Below, piece by piece: positions 37,846 through 47,224 of a stretch of 64,000 bases of DNA. The stretch is from contig DAIDGU010000046.1 of NCBI GenBank assembly GCA_027459785.1, positions 1 through 64,000 on the forward strand, in the 5' to 3' direction. The stretch's first letter is position 1. Every line of letters starts with the position of its first letter. The notes beneath the pieces are model-generated. The model saw only the letters and a program-made list of their open reading frames with translations. It was not told the DNA's origin and did no database searches. Both the position numbers and the translations under genes were made by a program. Source of the DNA: Ktedonobacteria bacterium (GTDB lineage Bacteria; Chloroflexota; Ktedonobacteria; Ktedonobacterales; JACDGC01).

Positions 37846-38210
37846 TGGAGATGGGGGGGAGTTGAACCCCCCGTCCAAATATGCGCCGGAAACGATGTCC
37901 TACAGGTTTAGCCGATGATTTGCATGTCGCGCGGTGGTCTCCCGTCGGCAGGATACCTTCGCGCCCGGCTCGCTGGTCTCAGGCGGTGCGTAGCGAGCGT
38001 CGGCACCGCAGCCCCTCAGCTAAGTGACACCCGCGCCCCGGCCCGCTGAGAAGAGGACGGACGGATGCGCTTCACTGGGTATTAAGCAGCGAAAGCGAGT
38101 TGTGGCTGCTGTTTGGCAGCTATTGTTTGCTGGTGGTTTAACGAGGGTGGATACCAGCACCTCGACCTGCAATCGATCCCTTCGCCTACCTGTCGATCCC
38201 CAGCATCCCC
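37846..38210 (-). ncRNA. ssrA: tmRNA (ssrA)
   Basis: 5' GGGGATG pairs with 3' CATCTCC; T-arm GGGGG-TTCAACT-CCCCC; tag reading frame ending LAFAA* (38082-38120, putative tag AAKQQPQLAFAA). Confidence 0.92.
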
Positions 38211-38391
38211 AGGGTTCGCCTCATAGAAAGGGAACACATCCAGTATACCACGGATGCGACCAAGATGCAAGGGCCAAGGGGCCGTCTATCTGGGCTACCT
38301 TGTTGCGCCGCGCGCGGCTGAGGCGTATACTACAAGCAATTCATGCCACGTGATTCTGCCGCATTGCACTGAGGAGGATTGGTACGACGTT

Positions 38392-39246
38392 ATGGCTTCA
38401 TCCAACAAAGGGGGGCGGAGCTTACCAAACAGCCGCCCCAGCGCCACGACCGGCACAAACGCGCAGAAACCGAAAACGACCGGTACCCTCGCCCAGGGCG
38501 CGAAATCCAGTACGCCCAGCCGGCCCGTCACCACGAAATCGGCCACGCTGAGCCGCCCCGTCAATGCGAAAGCACCGGTCAGTCAGCCGACCAACACGAA
38601 GTCCGCGCCGGCCAGTCGCCCGGTCGCCTCACGCGCCGCAGGAGCCAGTGCGCCCGGTGCCGTCGTCAAGCGCGCCGGCATCTCGCCCACGCGCCAGGCA
38701 CGGCTGGAAGCGCAGCGCCAGCATCAGCGCAACAAACAGACGATCAATATGATCGCTGCCGGTTTTGTTGTGTTGCTGGTGGTGATCGTCGGCTTCGCCA
38801 TCTATCAGGCCATCCCCAAGCCGGCCCCAGCGCAAAAGGCTTGCTTGACTGTCCCCGCTAATTTGCCATCGAATGCGGATCAACCGCCACCGACGAATCT
38901 GAAGCCGGTGAAATTGAGCAACGGCCTGGAATATATCGATCTCGTCGTTGGCTGCGGCGCGGCGGTGCCAACCGGCGGCTCATTTACCGCGAATTATACC
39001 GGATGGGTCGAGGGCGGCCACAAGTTCCAATCCTCGCGCGATCCCGGCAGCAACGGTCCATTTCAGGCGAATTTAGCGCAAGTTATCCCCGGTTGGCAGC
39101 AAGGTTTGCCCGGCATGAAGGTTGGTGGTGTGCGACGCTTGATCATTCCCGCTGCGTTGGCGTATGGTGCAAATCCCCAGCCGGGATCGGGTATCCCACC
39201 CAATGCTAACCTGATCTTCGACGTATCGGCGATCAGCATCCCCTGA
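38392..39246 (+). CDS. Membrane-anchored FKBP-type peptidyl-prolyl cis-trans isomerase
   Basis: FTANYTGWVEGGHKFQSSRDPG...VIPGWQQGLPGMKVGGVRRLIIPAALAYG; TM helix; Ser/Thr/Pro-rich N-terminus. Confidence 0.92.
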   Translation: MASSNKGGRSLPNSRPSATTGTNAQKPKTTGTLAQGAKSSTPSRPVTTKSATLSRPVNAKAPVSQPTNTKSAPASRPVASRAAGASAPGAVVKRAGISPTRQARLEAQRQHQRNKQTINMIAAGFVVLLVVIVGFAIYQAIPKPAPAQKACLTVPANLPSNADQPPPTNLKPVKLSNGLEYIDLVVGCGAAVPTGGSFTANYTGWVEGGHKFQSSRDPGSNGPFQANLAQVIPGWQQGLPGMKVGGVRRLIIPAALAYGANPQPGSGIPPNANLIFDVSAISIP

Positions 39247-39412
39247 TCGGCCAGGGCCGTGTGGGCAATTACCGCCCGGCAATGCTAGAGGCGCGGCGGC
39301 GCGCATGGTACAATGCACTACAAGATGATGGACAAACATACATCGAGTTGGCATGACCTTGTGCCGCTGCGCCGTTTGTTGACGCGCGCGGCCCTACGGC
39401 TGGAGGCTGGAT

Positions 39413-40543
39413 ATGTCCCAGGCGACCGCGCCGCTGGTGCGCTGCCAGGACGTGGCGACGCGCGTATCGGCACATGGGCGGGCGTTGACGGGCGTCACGT
39501 TCGAGGTGCAGCCGGGCGAGATCTTCGCGCTGGCCGGGCCGGGCGGCAGCGGGAAGTCATCCCTGCTCGCGCTCCTCGCGGGTTTACACGCGCCGAACGC
39601 TGGCGCAATCAGCGTCGCTGGTGTTGACCTCACCCGCCGGCCCGGCGGCATCGCCGCCTTCACCTCGTACCTGGCGCAGCACTCCGACGCCCCCGAACAC
39701 CTGCGCGTGCGCGAGTTGCTCTTTTTCACCGGGCGGCTGCGCGGTTTGCCGGCCAACACCGCCCGCGCTGTCAGCCGCGACCTGCTGGACCAGAGTGGGC
39801 TGGACCCCATCGCCGGCCAACCCCTCGCCGCGATCTCGCGCGGGGAAGAGCGCCTGGCGCGCTTCTGTGCCGCGCTGATGGGCGCGCCGCGCCTCTTGCT
39901 GCTGGATGAGCCGACGGCGGACCTCGACTTTCGCCAGCGCCAGTGGGTGTGGGATGTCATCCGCCAGATGCAGGGCAGCGGCGTGACAACGATCGTGGCG
40001 ACGCACCACATTGAAGAGATCGAGCCACTCGCCAACCGCCTCGCCTTCCTGCGCGACGGCAAACTCATCGCGCTGGGCGAAGTCACGTCCCTGAAAGAGA
40101 AATTCAGCCGAGGACCGCGCATGGACCTCAAGCTGATCGCTGGTGCGACGCTGGGCAACATCACGCGACTGAAGTTGGAGGCGCTGGGCGAGATCGTGGA
40201 ACACGAGCCGGGCATCTTCTCGCTTTACCCTAAGCCGGATGCTATCGGCGGCTCCATCGTCGCCTCCATCCCCGTCACGACGATGGCCCAGGCGCTGGCT
40301 AAGGGCCGCAAGGGCGGGCGCAAAAAGAAAGACACTGCCGTCGTTCCCGTTCCCAATCAGGTGCTGATCAACGAAGATGCCTGGCTGCTGGATCGCACGA
40401 TCAATCTCCCTGGCACGCTGGGGCGCACGATTGAAGAGATCTTCACGATCATCGGCTCACAGAACGTGGCGGAGTTCTGGTTCGCGCCGCCCACGCTGAC
40501 GGATGTCTATCTGCAACTGACCGGAGAAGATGCCCATGCCTGA
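39413..40543 (+). CDS. ABC transporter ATP-binding protein
   Basis: GPGGSGKSSLL Walker A, LLLDEPTADLDF Walker B, variant signature AISRGEERLA. Confidence 0.92.
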   Translation: MSQATAPLVRCQDVATRVSAHGRALTGVTFEVQPGEIFALAGPGGSGKSSLLALLAGLHAPNAGAISVAGVDLTRRPGGIAAFTSYLAQHSDAPEHLRVRELLFFTGRLRGLPANTARAVSRDLLDQSGLDPIAGQPLAAISRGEERLARFCAALMGAPRLLLLDEPTADLDFRQRQWVWDVIRQMQGSGVTTIVATHHIEEIEPLANRLAFLRDGKLIALGEVTSLKEKFSRGPRMDLKLIAGATLGNITRLKLEALGEIVEHEPGIFSLYPKPDAIGGSIVASIPVTTMAQALAKGRKGGRKKKDTAVVPVPNQVLINEDAWLLDRTINLPGTLGRTIEEIFTIIGSQNVAEFWFAPPTLTDVYLQLTGEDAHA

Positions 40544-41369
40544 CGCGCACACGGCCTTGCGTCCGCTGGTGAGCATGCACCTGCTGGCGCTGCGGGGCCA
40601 GTTCCTTACTATCGTGCTGGCGACCATCGTGCTGCCGCTGGGCATCAGCGCGGCGCTGATTGCCGCGCCACTGACGGCCACGCCGCTCCAGCGCACGAAC
40701 GTCCTGGCGCTCAGCCCGTTGCTGCCGCTGCTGGGGATGGCCTTTCTGGTGATCCCGGCGCACTTGGCGCACATGCGCGAGGCCGGGCAGATGCGCTTTT
40801 TCGCCGCGCTGCCGATTCACCGGGGCGTGCTGCTGCGGTCGCTGTTGCTGGTCGCCGCACTGGCTGTGCTGCCGGGCGTCGTGCTGGCCAGCGTGGGCGT
40901 GATGGATCTGCTGCACAATCGGGCATTGCTGGGGGTCTTGCCGCTGCTGGCGCTGGTGGTGGCCGCGCTCCCCCTCGCGCCGCTGGGCGCGTGCATCGGC
41001 CTGGCTGGGCTGCGCCAGGGCGCGGCGACCGCGTGGGGGATGTTCGCATACGCCGTTTCAGTCGGCGGCTTGATCGTTCACATTGCCGCCAACCACCTCA
41101 CGCCCACCGTGAACCATCTCACGGCGATCCTGCCGGGCGCGCTGGGGAGCGATCTGATCGCGGCGTTTCTGCCGCTGAGCGGCCCGCGCTCCGTGCCGGC
41201 GGATCTGCTGGGGCTGTTGGCCTATGCGGGCGCGGCGGGCTACCTGGCGTTCCGCCTGGTGCCGTGGCGGATTGAGGCGCGGGCTGATCCAGCGGCGCTA
41301 GCGCCCTCGCTCCCGCCGCCGGCTCCGGCGTTGCCACCGTCGAGCGCGTCCGGTTCATCCGGCGCGTGA
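40530..41369 (+). CDS. Hypothetical membrane protein, probable ABC-2-like permease partner
   Basis: Multi-TM, overlaps the ATPase stop. Confidence 0.7.
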   Translation: MPMPDAHTALRPLVSMHLLALRGQFLTIVLATIVLPLGISAALIAAPLTATPLQRTNVLALSPLLPLLGMAFLVIPAHLAHMREAGQMRFFAALPIHRGVLLRSLLLVAALAVLPGVVLASVGVMDLLHNRALLGVLPLLALVVAALPLAPLGACIGLAGLRQGAATAWGMFAYAVSVGGLIVHIAANHLTPTVNHLTAILPGALGSDLIAAFLPLSGPRSVPADLLGLLAYAGAAGYLAFRLVPWRIEARADPAALAPSLPPPAPALPPSSASGSSGA

Positions 41370-42180
41370 TGATCCCCGGCAGCACCATGACGACGATGGC
41401 GACCAGGCTGACGACACCGATAAGCGTCGGCAGATTCGCCCCGTGCCGCCAGGCCGCGCCGGAAATCGCGCCGCCACCTAGCAGCACCAGGGCATAGATG
41501 CACCGTCCCACGAAGATCGGCGGGACGAAGATGCGTAGCCGCATTCCCAGCGCGCCCACCGCCAGGTCGAAGGGCGAGGCCAATGGCGACAGGCGCGTCA
41601 GCGCCAGCACGACCCACTCTTCGCCGTGCATCGCGCGTTCCGCCGCCGCCAGCACCGCACCATTGGTAAACTCGGAGGCGCGCAGCCGTTGCGCCCAGCC
41701 CTGCACGATGCCGCGCCGGCGCGGCGCGCTTATCGCCGCCTTGCGCACGGCCACTGCGGGCGCGCTCTTGCCGTCCAGCGTCGTGCGCGCCTCCCCGCCT
41801 GACCTGGGGCGGCTCCCATCCCTCGTGGGGCGGACATTCCTGTCCGCCAGCGTTGAGATCTTGCCGCGCCCGTCCGCCTTCTGTTCCGGCTCACCGGCTT
41901 TGCGCCGCGCGAAACGCTGCCAGAGCGCACCACCGCTGCGCCCCAGGAGCAGCGCGATGACATCGCGCAGGGTACTCGCCAGTGCAACCGCCACGACTAA
42001 CACGATGAAGATGAGCCAACCGTCGCGCATTTGCATCGCTAACGCGCCCGCCAGCAGCAACGTGAGCGTGATGGGAAAAGGAAAGCCGGCGAAACTGAAG
42101 ATCACCAACCCGGTGACGATCAAAACGAATACCGGCGCGGGCAGATGTGCCGCCGCGTGCAGCCAGGCTTCTCCATTCAT
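41119..42180 (-). CDS. DedA/VTT-like membrane protein
   Basis: N-terminal VIFSFAGFPFPITLTLLLAGALAMQ and LTRLSPLASPFDLAVGALGMRLRIFVPPIFVGR; start MNGEAWLHAA. Confidence 0.65.
   Translation of the reverse strand: MNGEAWLHAAAHLPAPVFVLIVTGLVIFSFAGFPFPITLTLLLAGALAMQMRDGWLIFIVLVVAVALASTLRDVIALLLGRSGGALWQRFARRKAGEPEQKADGRGKISTLADRNVRPTRDGSRPRSGGEARTTLDGKSAPAVAVRKAAISAPRRRGIVQGWAQRLRASEFTNGAVLAAAERAMHGEEWVVLALTRLSPLASPFDLAVGALGMRLRIFVPPIFVGRCIYALVLLGGGAISGAAWRHGANLPTLIGVVSLVAIVVMVLPGIITRRMNRTRSTVATPEPAAGARALAPLDQPAPQSATAPGGTPGSPPRPHRPTAPADPPARSAGRSAAETPRSDRSPARPAGSP
41829..41848. repeat. Dispersed palindromic repeat copy inside a CDS
   Basis: GGCGGACATTCCTGTCCGCC, encoding ADRNVRPT on the minus strand. 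Confidence 0.95.
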
Positions 42181-42528
42181 GTGCCGCACGCTCCTCGCCC
42201 CGCCGTCGTTTCTTGCTATTGCTAGGAGATAGTACCACAGATAGAACGCACACACCCAACCTGGCACACGCCCCACCATTTCGGCTGATCGCGTTCGCTC
42301 CCAGTTATGCTGGGGCGCAGATGGAAGTTGACGACAGATCGGGTAGACGGTAGTTTAGGGAGGACGACAGAAGGACGGCGGGCGACGGCGATGACCACCT
42401 AATGGTGCCACTATGCATCAACCGCTCGCTTCGCTCTTGCCTGTGCGCGTTTTTCAGCATACAATACTTCTGTCATCGGTGCTGTTGGCGCACGTTTTCC
42501 ACGTTTTCATCGTACAAAGGATCGTGTT

Positions 42529-45027
42529 ATGGTACCAAACGAGCCATCATCTGACGATATCACCATCACCGAGATCGCCAGGGAGCGGTCGCCGGCGGAG
42601 CGCGTGCTGATCTGGCTGCTGCGGCGCTGGTGGGCGCTGGCGGCGGCGGCGGTGCTTAGCACCGTGGTCAGCGAACTGACCGGCATCGGCGGCACATTAT
42701 TCAATGAGTTTGCCAACGGCCAGGCACTGGCATTGCCGCCGGTGCAACGCGGCGTCGTCGGCTCGCTCTTCGCGCGCTATCCCATCCCCACGATCATTGG
42801 CGTGGTGGTGATCATCATCTTCACCGTCGTCGCGTTTTTTGCCGACCGCGCGGAACAAGCGCGCCTGACACGGCTGACGGCAGAGGCTGAGCAGCGCGCC
42901 AAAACCGAGCGCCGGCTGGAATCGCGCGCGGAGGCGCGGCAAGTGCTGGAAGAGTTCTTTCAGCAACAAAAGTCCCAGCAACACCTCGACAGCGAAGGCG
43001 ATGAGGAGGAGGCCGCCAGCACCCAGAGCGCGCGGCCCATCGTCCTGCCACCGCGCCCCACGCTCGTCATCGGGCGCGAAACCGAGCTGGCGCGCATCGC
43101 CGGCATCCTGCGCTCTCCCGCCACGACGGCGCTGGCCTTGCGCGGCATGGGGGGCGTGGGCAAAAGCACGCTGTTGCTCGAAACGCTCTATCGCCAGAAG
43201 GACGCTCAGGCGTTTCCGGGCGGCATCGTCTGGCTTTCGTGCCAGGATCTGGTAGACGACGACTGCGAAACGCAACTATATGACGCCGCTGGCATCGCGC
43301 TGGGACTGAGCGAGGTTGCCAAGGTCGATGGGGCTAATGCCAAAGCGCAGGCGTTGGCGCGCGGCGTGGCGGGCCGGCAGATCCTGATCGGCCTGGACAA
43401 CGTGGAACAGCAAATGCCGCTGGATCGTGTGCTGGCGGCGCTGACGGCGCGGGGCGCGAACGGTGCCGGGCCGGTCGTGCTGCTTTCGACGCGCGTCACC
43501 TGGCCCGATGTGCCGGGCCTGACGGAACTGGACCTGGACGTGCTGACGCCGGAGCAGGGCTTCGCGCTGTTGCAGCGGCTGGTGGAACGCGGCGGCAAAG
43601 CGACGATCAGCGCCGAGGACGCGCCAGCGGCGCAAGCCATCGTGGCGGCGGTGGGCGCGTTGCCCTTGGCCCTGGAACTGGTGGCTCCGCGCATCGTGCG
43701 CCGCGCCGAGCCGCTGGCCGCCCTGGCCGTGCGCCTGCGCGCCGAAGGCGTGGAGCTGAAAGGCCGCACGCGCAGCATCGAGCGCACTTTCGACCTGACC
43801 TATGAGCAACTCAGCGCCGTCGAACAGCGCGGGTTCGGCGCGCTGGCCGTCTTCGCCGGCACGTCGTTCAGCCAGGATGCGGCGGTCGCGGTCATGGTCG
43901 CCGTCCTGGGCGACGCCGCCACCGGGCAGATCTTGCTGGATCTCGCCGATCTCAGTTTGCTGCGCGAAGTGCCGCAGGCGGACGGCCCGCCGCGCTATCA
44001 GATGCATCCGCTGGTACGCCAGTTCGCCCGCGAGCGCCTGCGCCAGCAAGGCGCGGATGCCGAGCAGGCGGCGGAGTTGGCGGCGGCGCAGTTTTATCGC
44101 GCCGTGGCGCATCGGCACCAACGCCAGCGTGTCGCCACCTATGCAGCTATCGACCAGGAATATAGCAACATCCTGGGCGCGCTGGGCTGGGCCTATCAGC
44201 AGATGAAGACGACGACCGATCCCAGGCTGGGAACGCAACTCGCGCAACTCGTCGCCGACAGCGCCGGTGATCTGCGCGACTTCATCCAGGATCGCGGCTA
44301 TTGGACGGACGGGCGGCGCATCTTGCGCTGGGGCATCGAGGCCGACGCGCGGCTGGGCAACCAACAACGCCAGAGTTCGATGCTGGCGATGCTGGCCTTC
44401 ATCGTGCGCCAGCAGGGCGACCTGGACGAAGCGGAGGGCTATTTCAACCAGGCGCTGGCGCTGGCCCGCGCCCGCAACGACCGCCGGGGCGAGGCGGCGC
44501 GCATCCATAACCTGGGGACGCTGGCGCTGATGCGTGGCGACCTGCCACGCGCCCGCGCGCTTTACGAGGAGGCGCTGGCGATGCGCCGCGCGCTGAATGA
44601 GGCGGGCGGCATGAGCGCGACCCTGCGCTCGCTGGGCATTCTGGCGGCGGAACAGGGCCAGTGGGACGAGGCCCGCCGCTATCTGCGCGAATCGCTCGAT
44701 CTCAAGAAGGTGCAGGGCGTCTCGCGCGGGCGCACGTTCTGTGAACTGGGCAGCGTATTGCTGCGCGACCCCGACGGCGACCGCACGCAAGCGCGCAACC
44801 TGCTCCAGACCGCGCTGGATATCGCCCATCAATTCAATGTGAAGAATGATGAGGCCCACGCGCTGGATTGGCTGGGCGCGCTGGACCTGGCGGAAGGTGA
44901 CATCGACGGGGCGCGCACCCGCTGGGAAGCCGCCTTGCAGATCTATGCCGCCCTCGGCGCGGCGGCGGCCAGCGCCACCCGCGACCGCCTGGCGAAGCTG
45001 GCCGCGCCCGTGGCGGCGACGGCGTGA
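42529..45027 (+). CDS. STAND NTPase: TM + coiled coil + NB-ARC + TPR-like repeats
   Basis: Walker A GMGGVGKSTLL, QILIGLDNVE, GALPLALELVAPRI, YQMHPLVRQFARERL, C-terminal TPRs. Confidence 0.87.
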   Translation: MVPNEPSSDDITITEIARERSPAERVLIWLLRRWWALAAAAVLSTVVSELTGIGGTLFNEFANGQALALPPVQRGVVGSLFARYPIPTIIGVVVIIIFTVVAFFADRAEQARLTRLTAEAEQRAKTERRLESRAEARQVLEEFFQQQKSQQHLDSEGDEEEAASTQSARPIVLPPRPTLVIGRETELARIAGILRSPATTALALRGMGGVGKSTLLLETLYRQKDAQAFPGGIVWLSCQDLVDDDCETQLYDAAGIALGLSEVAKVDGANAKAQALARGVAGRQILIGLDNVEQQMPLDRVLAALTARGANGAGPVVLLSTRVTWPDVPGLTELDLDVLTPEQGFALLQRLVERGGKATISAEDAPAAQAIVAAVGALPLALELVAPRIVRRAEPLAALAVRLRAEGVELKGRTRSIERTFDLTYEQLSAVEQRGFGALAVFAGTSFSQDAAVAVMVAVLGDAATGQILLDLADLSLLREVPQADGPPRYQMHPLVRQFARERLRQQGADAEQAAELAAAQFYRAVAHRHQRQRVATYAAIDQEYSNILGALGWAYQQMKTTTDPRLGTQLAQLVADSAGDLRDFIQDRGYWTDGRRILRWGIEADARLGNQQRQSSMLAMLAFIVRQQGDLDEAEGYFNQALALARARNDRRGEAARIHNLGTLALMRGDLPRARALYEEALAMRRALNEAGGMSATLRSLGILAAEQGQWDEARRYLRESLDLKKVQGVSRGRTFCELGSVLLRDPDGDRTQARNLLQTALDIAHQFNVKNDEAHALDWLGALDLAEGDIDGARTRWEAALQIYAALGAAAASATRDRLAKLAAPVAATA

Positions 45028-46205
45028 AGACGCGACGCAGCCGCGCCGGCAGCGAGGCGGAATTCGCCGCATGGTGGGCCGACGGCGCGATCGGCGGCCA
45101 TGACCTGCGCACCAGCGACGGGCGCACCGCGCGCGTGCTGTTTCAGGGCCGCGCCGGCGGTCCCGTCGGCCCCGACTTCCGCGACGCCGTGATCCTGCTG
45201 GATGGCGCGCGACAGACGGGCGACATTGAACTGCACTTGCGCGCGGCGAACTGGTATGACCATCGGCACCAGACCGACCCGCGCTACGACCACGTGATCC
45301 TGCATGTCGTCGCGCACGGTCCCCTGCCGCCCGCCGCCGTCACGCGCCTCGCTTCCGGCGCGGTCACGCCGTCGGTCGTGCTGGGCGACCGCGCCCGCTT
45401 TGCCGCGCCGTCGCCGCACCACCCCACCTGGCCCTGCCAGGCCGCGCCGTTGCCCGCGCCCGACCGTGCCGCCGCGCTGGTTGCGTGGGGACGGGCGCGC
45501 TTCGCCGCCCGCGTCGCCCGGTTCCGCGCCGACCTCGCCCTCGCGCCGGACCCCGCCGCCGCTCTCGATGGCCTGCTGCTCGCCGCCATCGCCGAGGCGC
45601 TGGGCTATGGCCGGGATATGTATCAGCGTGGCGCGGCCCGCGACCTTCTGAGCGCACGCCGGTTGCAGGCGCTGGTGCAGCTCACGGAGGAGTGGGCGCG
45701 CGTGTCGCCGGGGGCAGTATGGTGCGGAGCGGCGCTGGCCGGCGGCGAGCGGGCGGGGTGGGAGCGGTTGCTGCGCGTGCTGGCTCCGGCTGGCTCGGCC
45801 ATCGGGCGGCAACGCGGCGCGATTGTGCTGTGGAATGCCGTCTTGCCCGTGCTGGTGGCCTATGGCGACGCCTGTGGCAATCAGGCGCTGGCGCAGATCG
45901 CGCGGGCGATTGCCTGGCACGCGCCGGGGCTGCCGGGCAACACGATCACGCGCGGCATGGCGCGCTGGTTGGCGCTGCCTCGCCCGCCCGCTGGTGCGCT
46001 GGCCCAGCAGGGACTCCAGCATCTGCATGCGCGCTGGTGTCGCACGAAAGACTGCGCCGCCTGTCCCGCCCACACTGGGCAATCAGCGCATCGCCTAGCG
46101 GCCAGCGATCTGTCCGTCTTACCAGATGCGCCACGCCTCGTAGACCGGCACGCCGCGCTCCAGCACATGCACGCTGATGGTGCTGCGAAAGATTTCGGCG
46201 CGTAG
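45024..46205 (+). CDS. DUF2851-like protein
   Basis: VLFQGRAGGPVGPDFRDAVILLDGARQTGDIELHLRAANWYDHRHQTDPRYDHVILHVV. Confidence 0.8.
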   Translation: MKTRRSRAGSEAEFAAWWADGAIGGHDLRTSDGRTARVLFQGRAGGPVGPDFRDAVILLDGARQTGDIELHLRAANWYDHRHQTDPRYDHVILHVVAHGPLPPAAVTRLASGAVTPSVVLGDRARFAAPSPHHPTWPCQAAPLPAPDRAAALVAWGRARFAARVARFRADLALAPDPAAALDGLLLAAIAEALGYGRDMYQRGAARDLLSARRLQALVQLTEEWARVSPGAVWCGAALAGGERAGWERLLRVLAPAGSAIGRQRGAIVLWNAVLPVLVAYGDACGNQALAQIARAIAWHAPGLPGNTITRGMARWLALPRPPAGALAQQGLQHLHARWCRTKDCAACPAHTGQSAHRLAASDLSVLPDAPRLVDRHAALQHMHADGAAKDFGA

Positions 46206-47102
46206 CGGCGCGAAGAAAAACGGCCCCAGGATGATCAGCCGCCGTTCGCCGGAGCGCAGGGCCAGCGCGAAATCCAGCGGCACCTTATCCATCACGCCCA
46301 CATCGTCCCAGGCCAGGGTGGTCGGCTTGCCGAAGCCGCGCGCCAGCGCCATGCCCGTTTCGGTGATGGCGACGGTCTGGCGGAACAGAACCAGCATGCC
46401 CGCGCTGAGCGCCGCGAGGCCGATGCCGGTGATGAACAGTGGCATGCCGCCGGCGAAATGGCCCCACACGGCCAGCGCGATGCCGCCCGCCAATGTCGCG
46501 CTGGCTCCCGCGATCCAGATCGGCGCGACAGCGACGGTATATTCGGCGTTGGGGTCCGCCGGCCCCCCCAGCAGCGCCAGCGCCTCCTTCAATGCCGAAC
46601 TGAGCACGGCGGGCGAGACACGCAAGAGGATCTGCCGCAGCAATTGGCGGCTCTGCGTCAAGCCGATCTCGATGAAGATCAACTGCTGGCCGTCGCTCGA
46701 ATGCAGGCGCAGGATGCCGAAGCGCCGCTCCACCCGATCGATCAGCGCCCAGCGCAGCAGCCGGCGGCTATCCCACGGCGTGCGCGCCTCGATGCCCTCG
46801 CTGGAAGCGCGCACGGTGGTCAGCAGGATGCGCGCCAGGCCCAGCGCCGCCACGAGCCAAAGCGCCGCCAGTCCCCCCCCCACGGCCAGCACCACCCGCG
46901 CGAAGAGGCTGCCCACTCCGCTGATGCCCGCCAGCGCCAGGGCCGCCAGCAACAGCAGCATTGGCCCCACCAATAGCGACGCCGCCAGCGCCCCGCGTGG
47001 GCGAAAAAGCTGTGCCTCTAACGGCATCGGCGGTTGCGGGGGATGAACCAGGCCGGACGTGGGCCGGGTAATCGGTCCGGTGACTCGTGATTGTCGCATC
47101 AT
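46119..47102 (-). CDS. Hypothetical membrane protein (PH-like)
   Basis: Two N-terminal TM segments; overlaps the 3' end of the DUF2851-like gene by 87 bp. Confidence 0.6.
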   Translation of the reverse strand: MMRQSRVTGPITRPTSGLVHPPQPPMPLEAQLFRPRGALAASLLVGPMLLLLAALALAGISGVGSLFARVVLAVGGGLAALWLVAALGLARILLTTVRASSEGIEARTPWDSRRLLRWALIDRVERRFGILRLHSSDGQQLIFIEIGLTQSRQLLRQILLRVSPAVLSSALKEALALLGGPADPNAEYTVAVAPIWIAGASATLAGGIALAVWGHFAGGMPLFITGIGLAALSAGMLVLFRQTVAITETGMALARGFGKPTTLAWDDVGVMDKVPLDFALALRSGERRLIILGPFFFAPLRAEIFRSTISVHVLERGVPVYEAWRIW

Positions 47103-47224
47103 CAGCTCGCTCGCTTCTTCTACAAGATCAAGAGATACGCTATTATAGCATATGAGCAGCCGCTGGCAGATAGGTCATGTGAAAAAAACGCTGACCCCCT
47201 TCCGCCCCGTTTGGCCCGCCTCGT

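Larger units (their letters stand above)
30935..37866 (+). mobile_element. Integrative element at the ssrA 3' end (rep-xis-int type)
   Basis: Identical 25-bp core tgggtggagatgggggggagttgaa at 30935-30959 and 37842-37866, the latter within intact ssrA; integrase next to ssrA; rep and xis-like genes inside. Confidence 0.88.

Noticed and set aside
38082-38270. ORF ending TIAAKQQPQLAFAA on the minus strand
   Set aside because: It overlaps the tmRNA; the last codons are the proteolysis tag and the remainder is not a protein gene.
43276-45072. 598-aa antisense ORF
   Set aside because: Antisense to a well-supported STAND gene, low-complexity Arg/Gln-rich, no recognisable motif.
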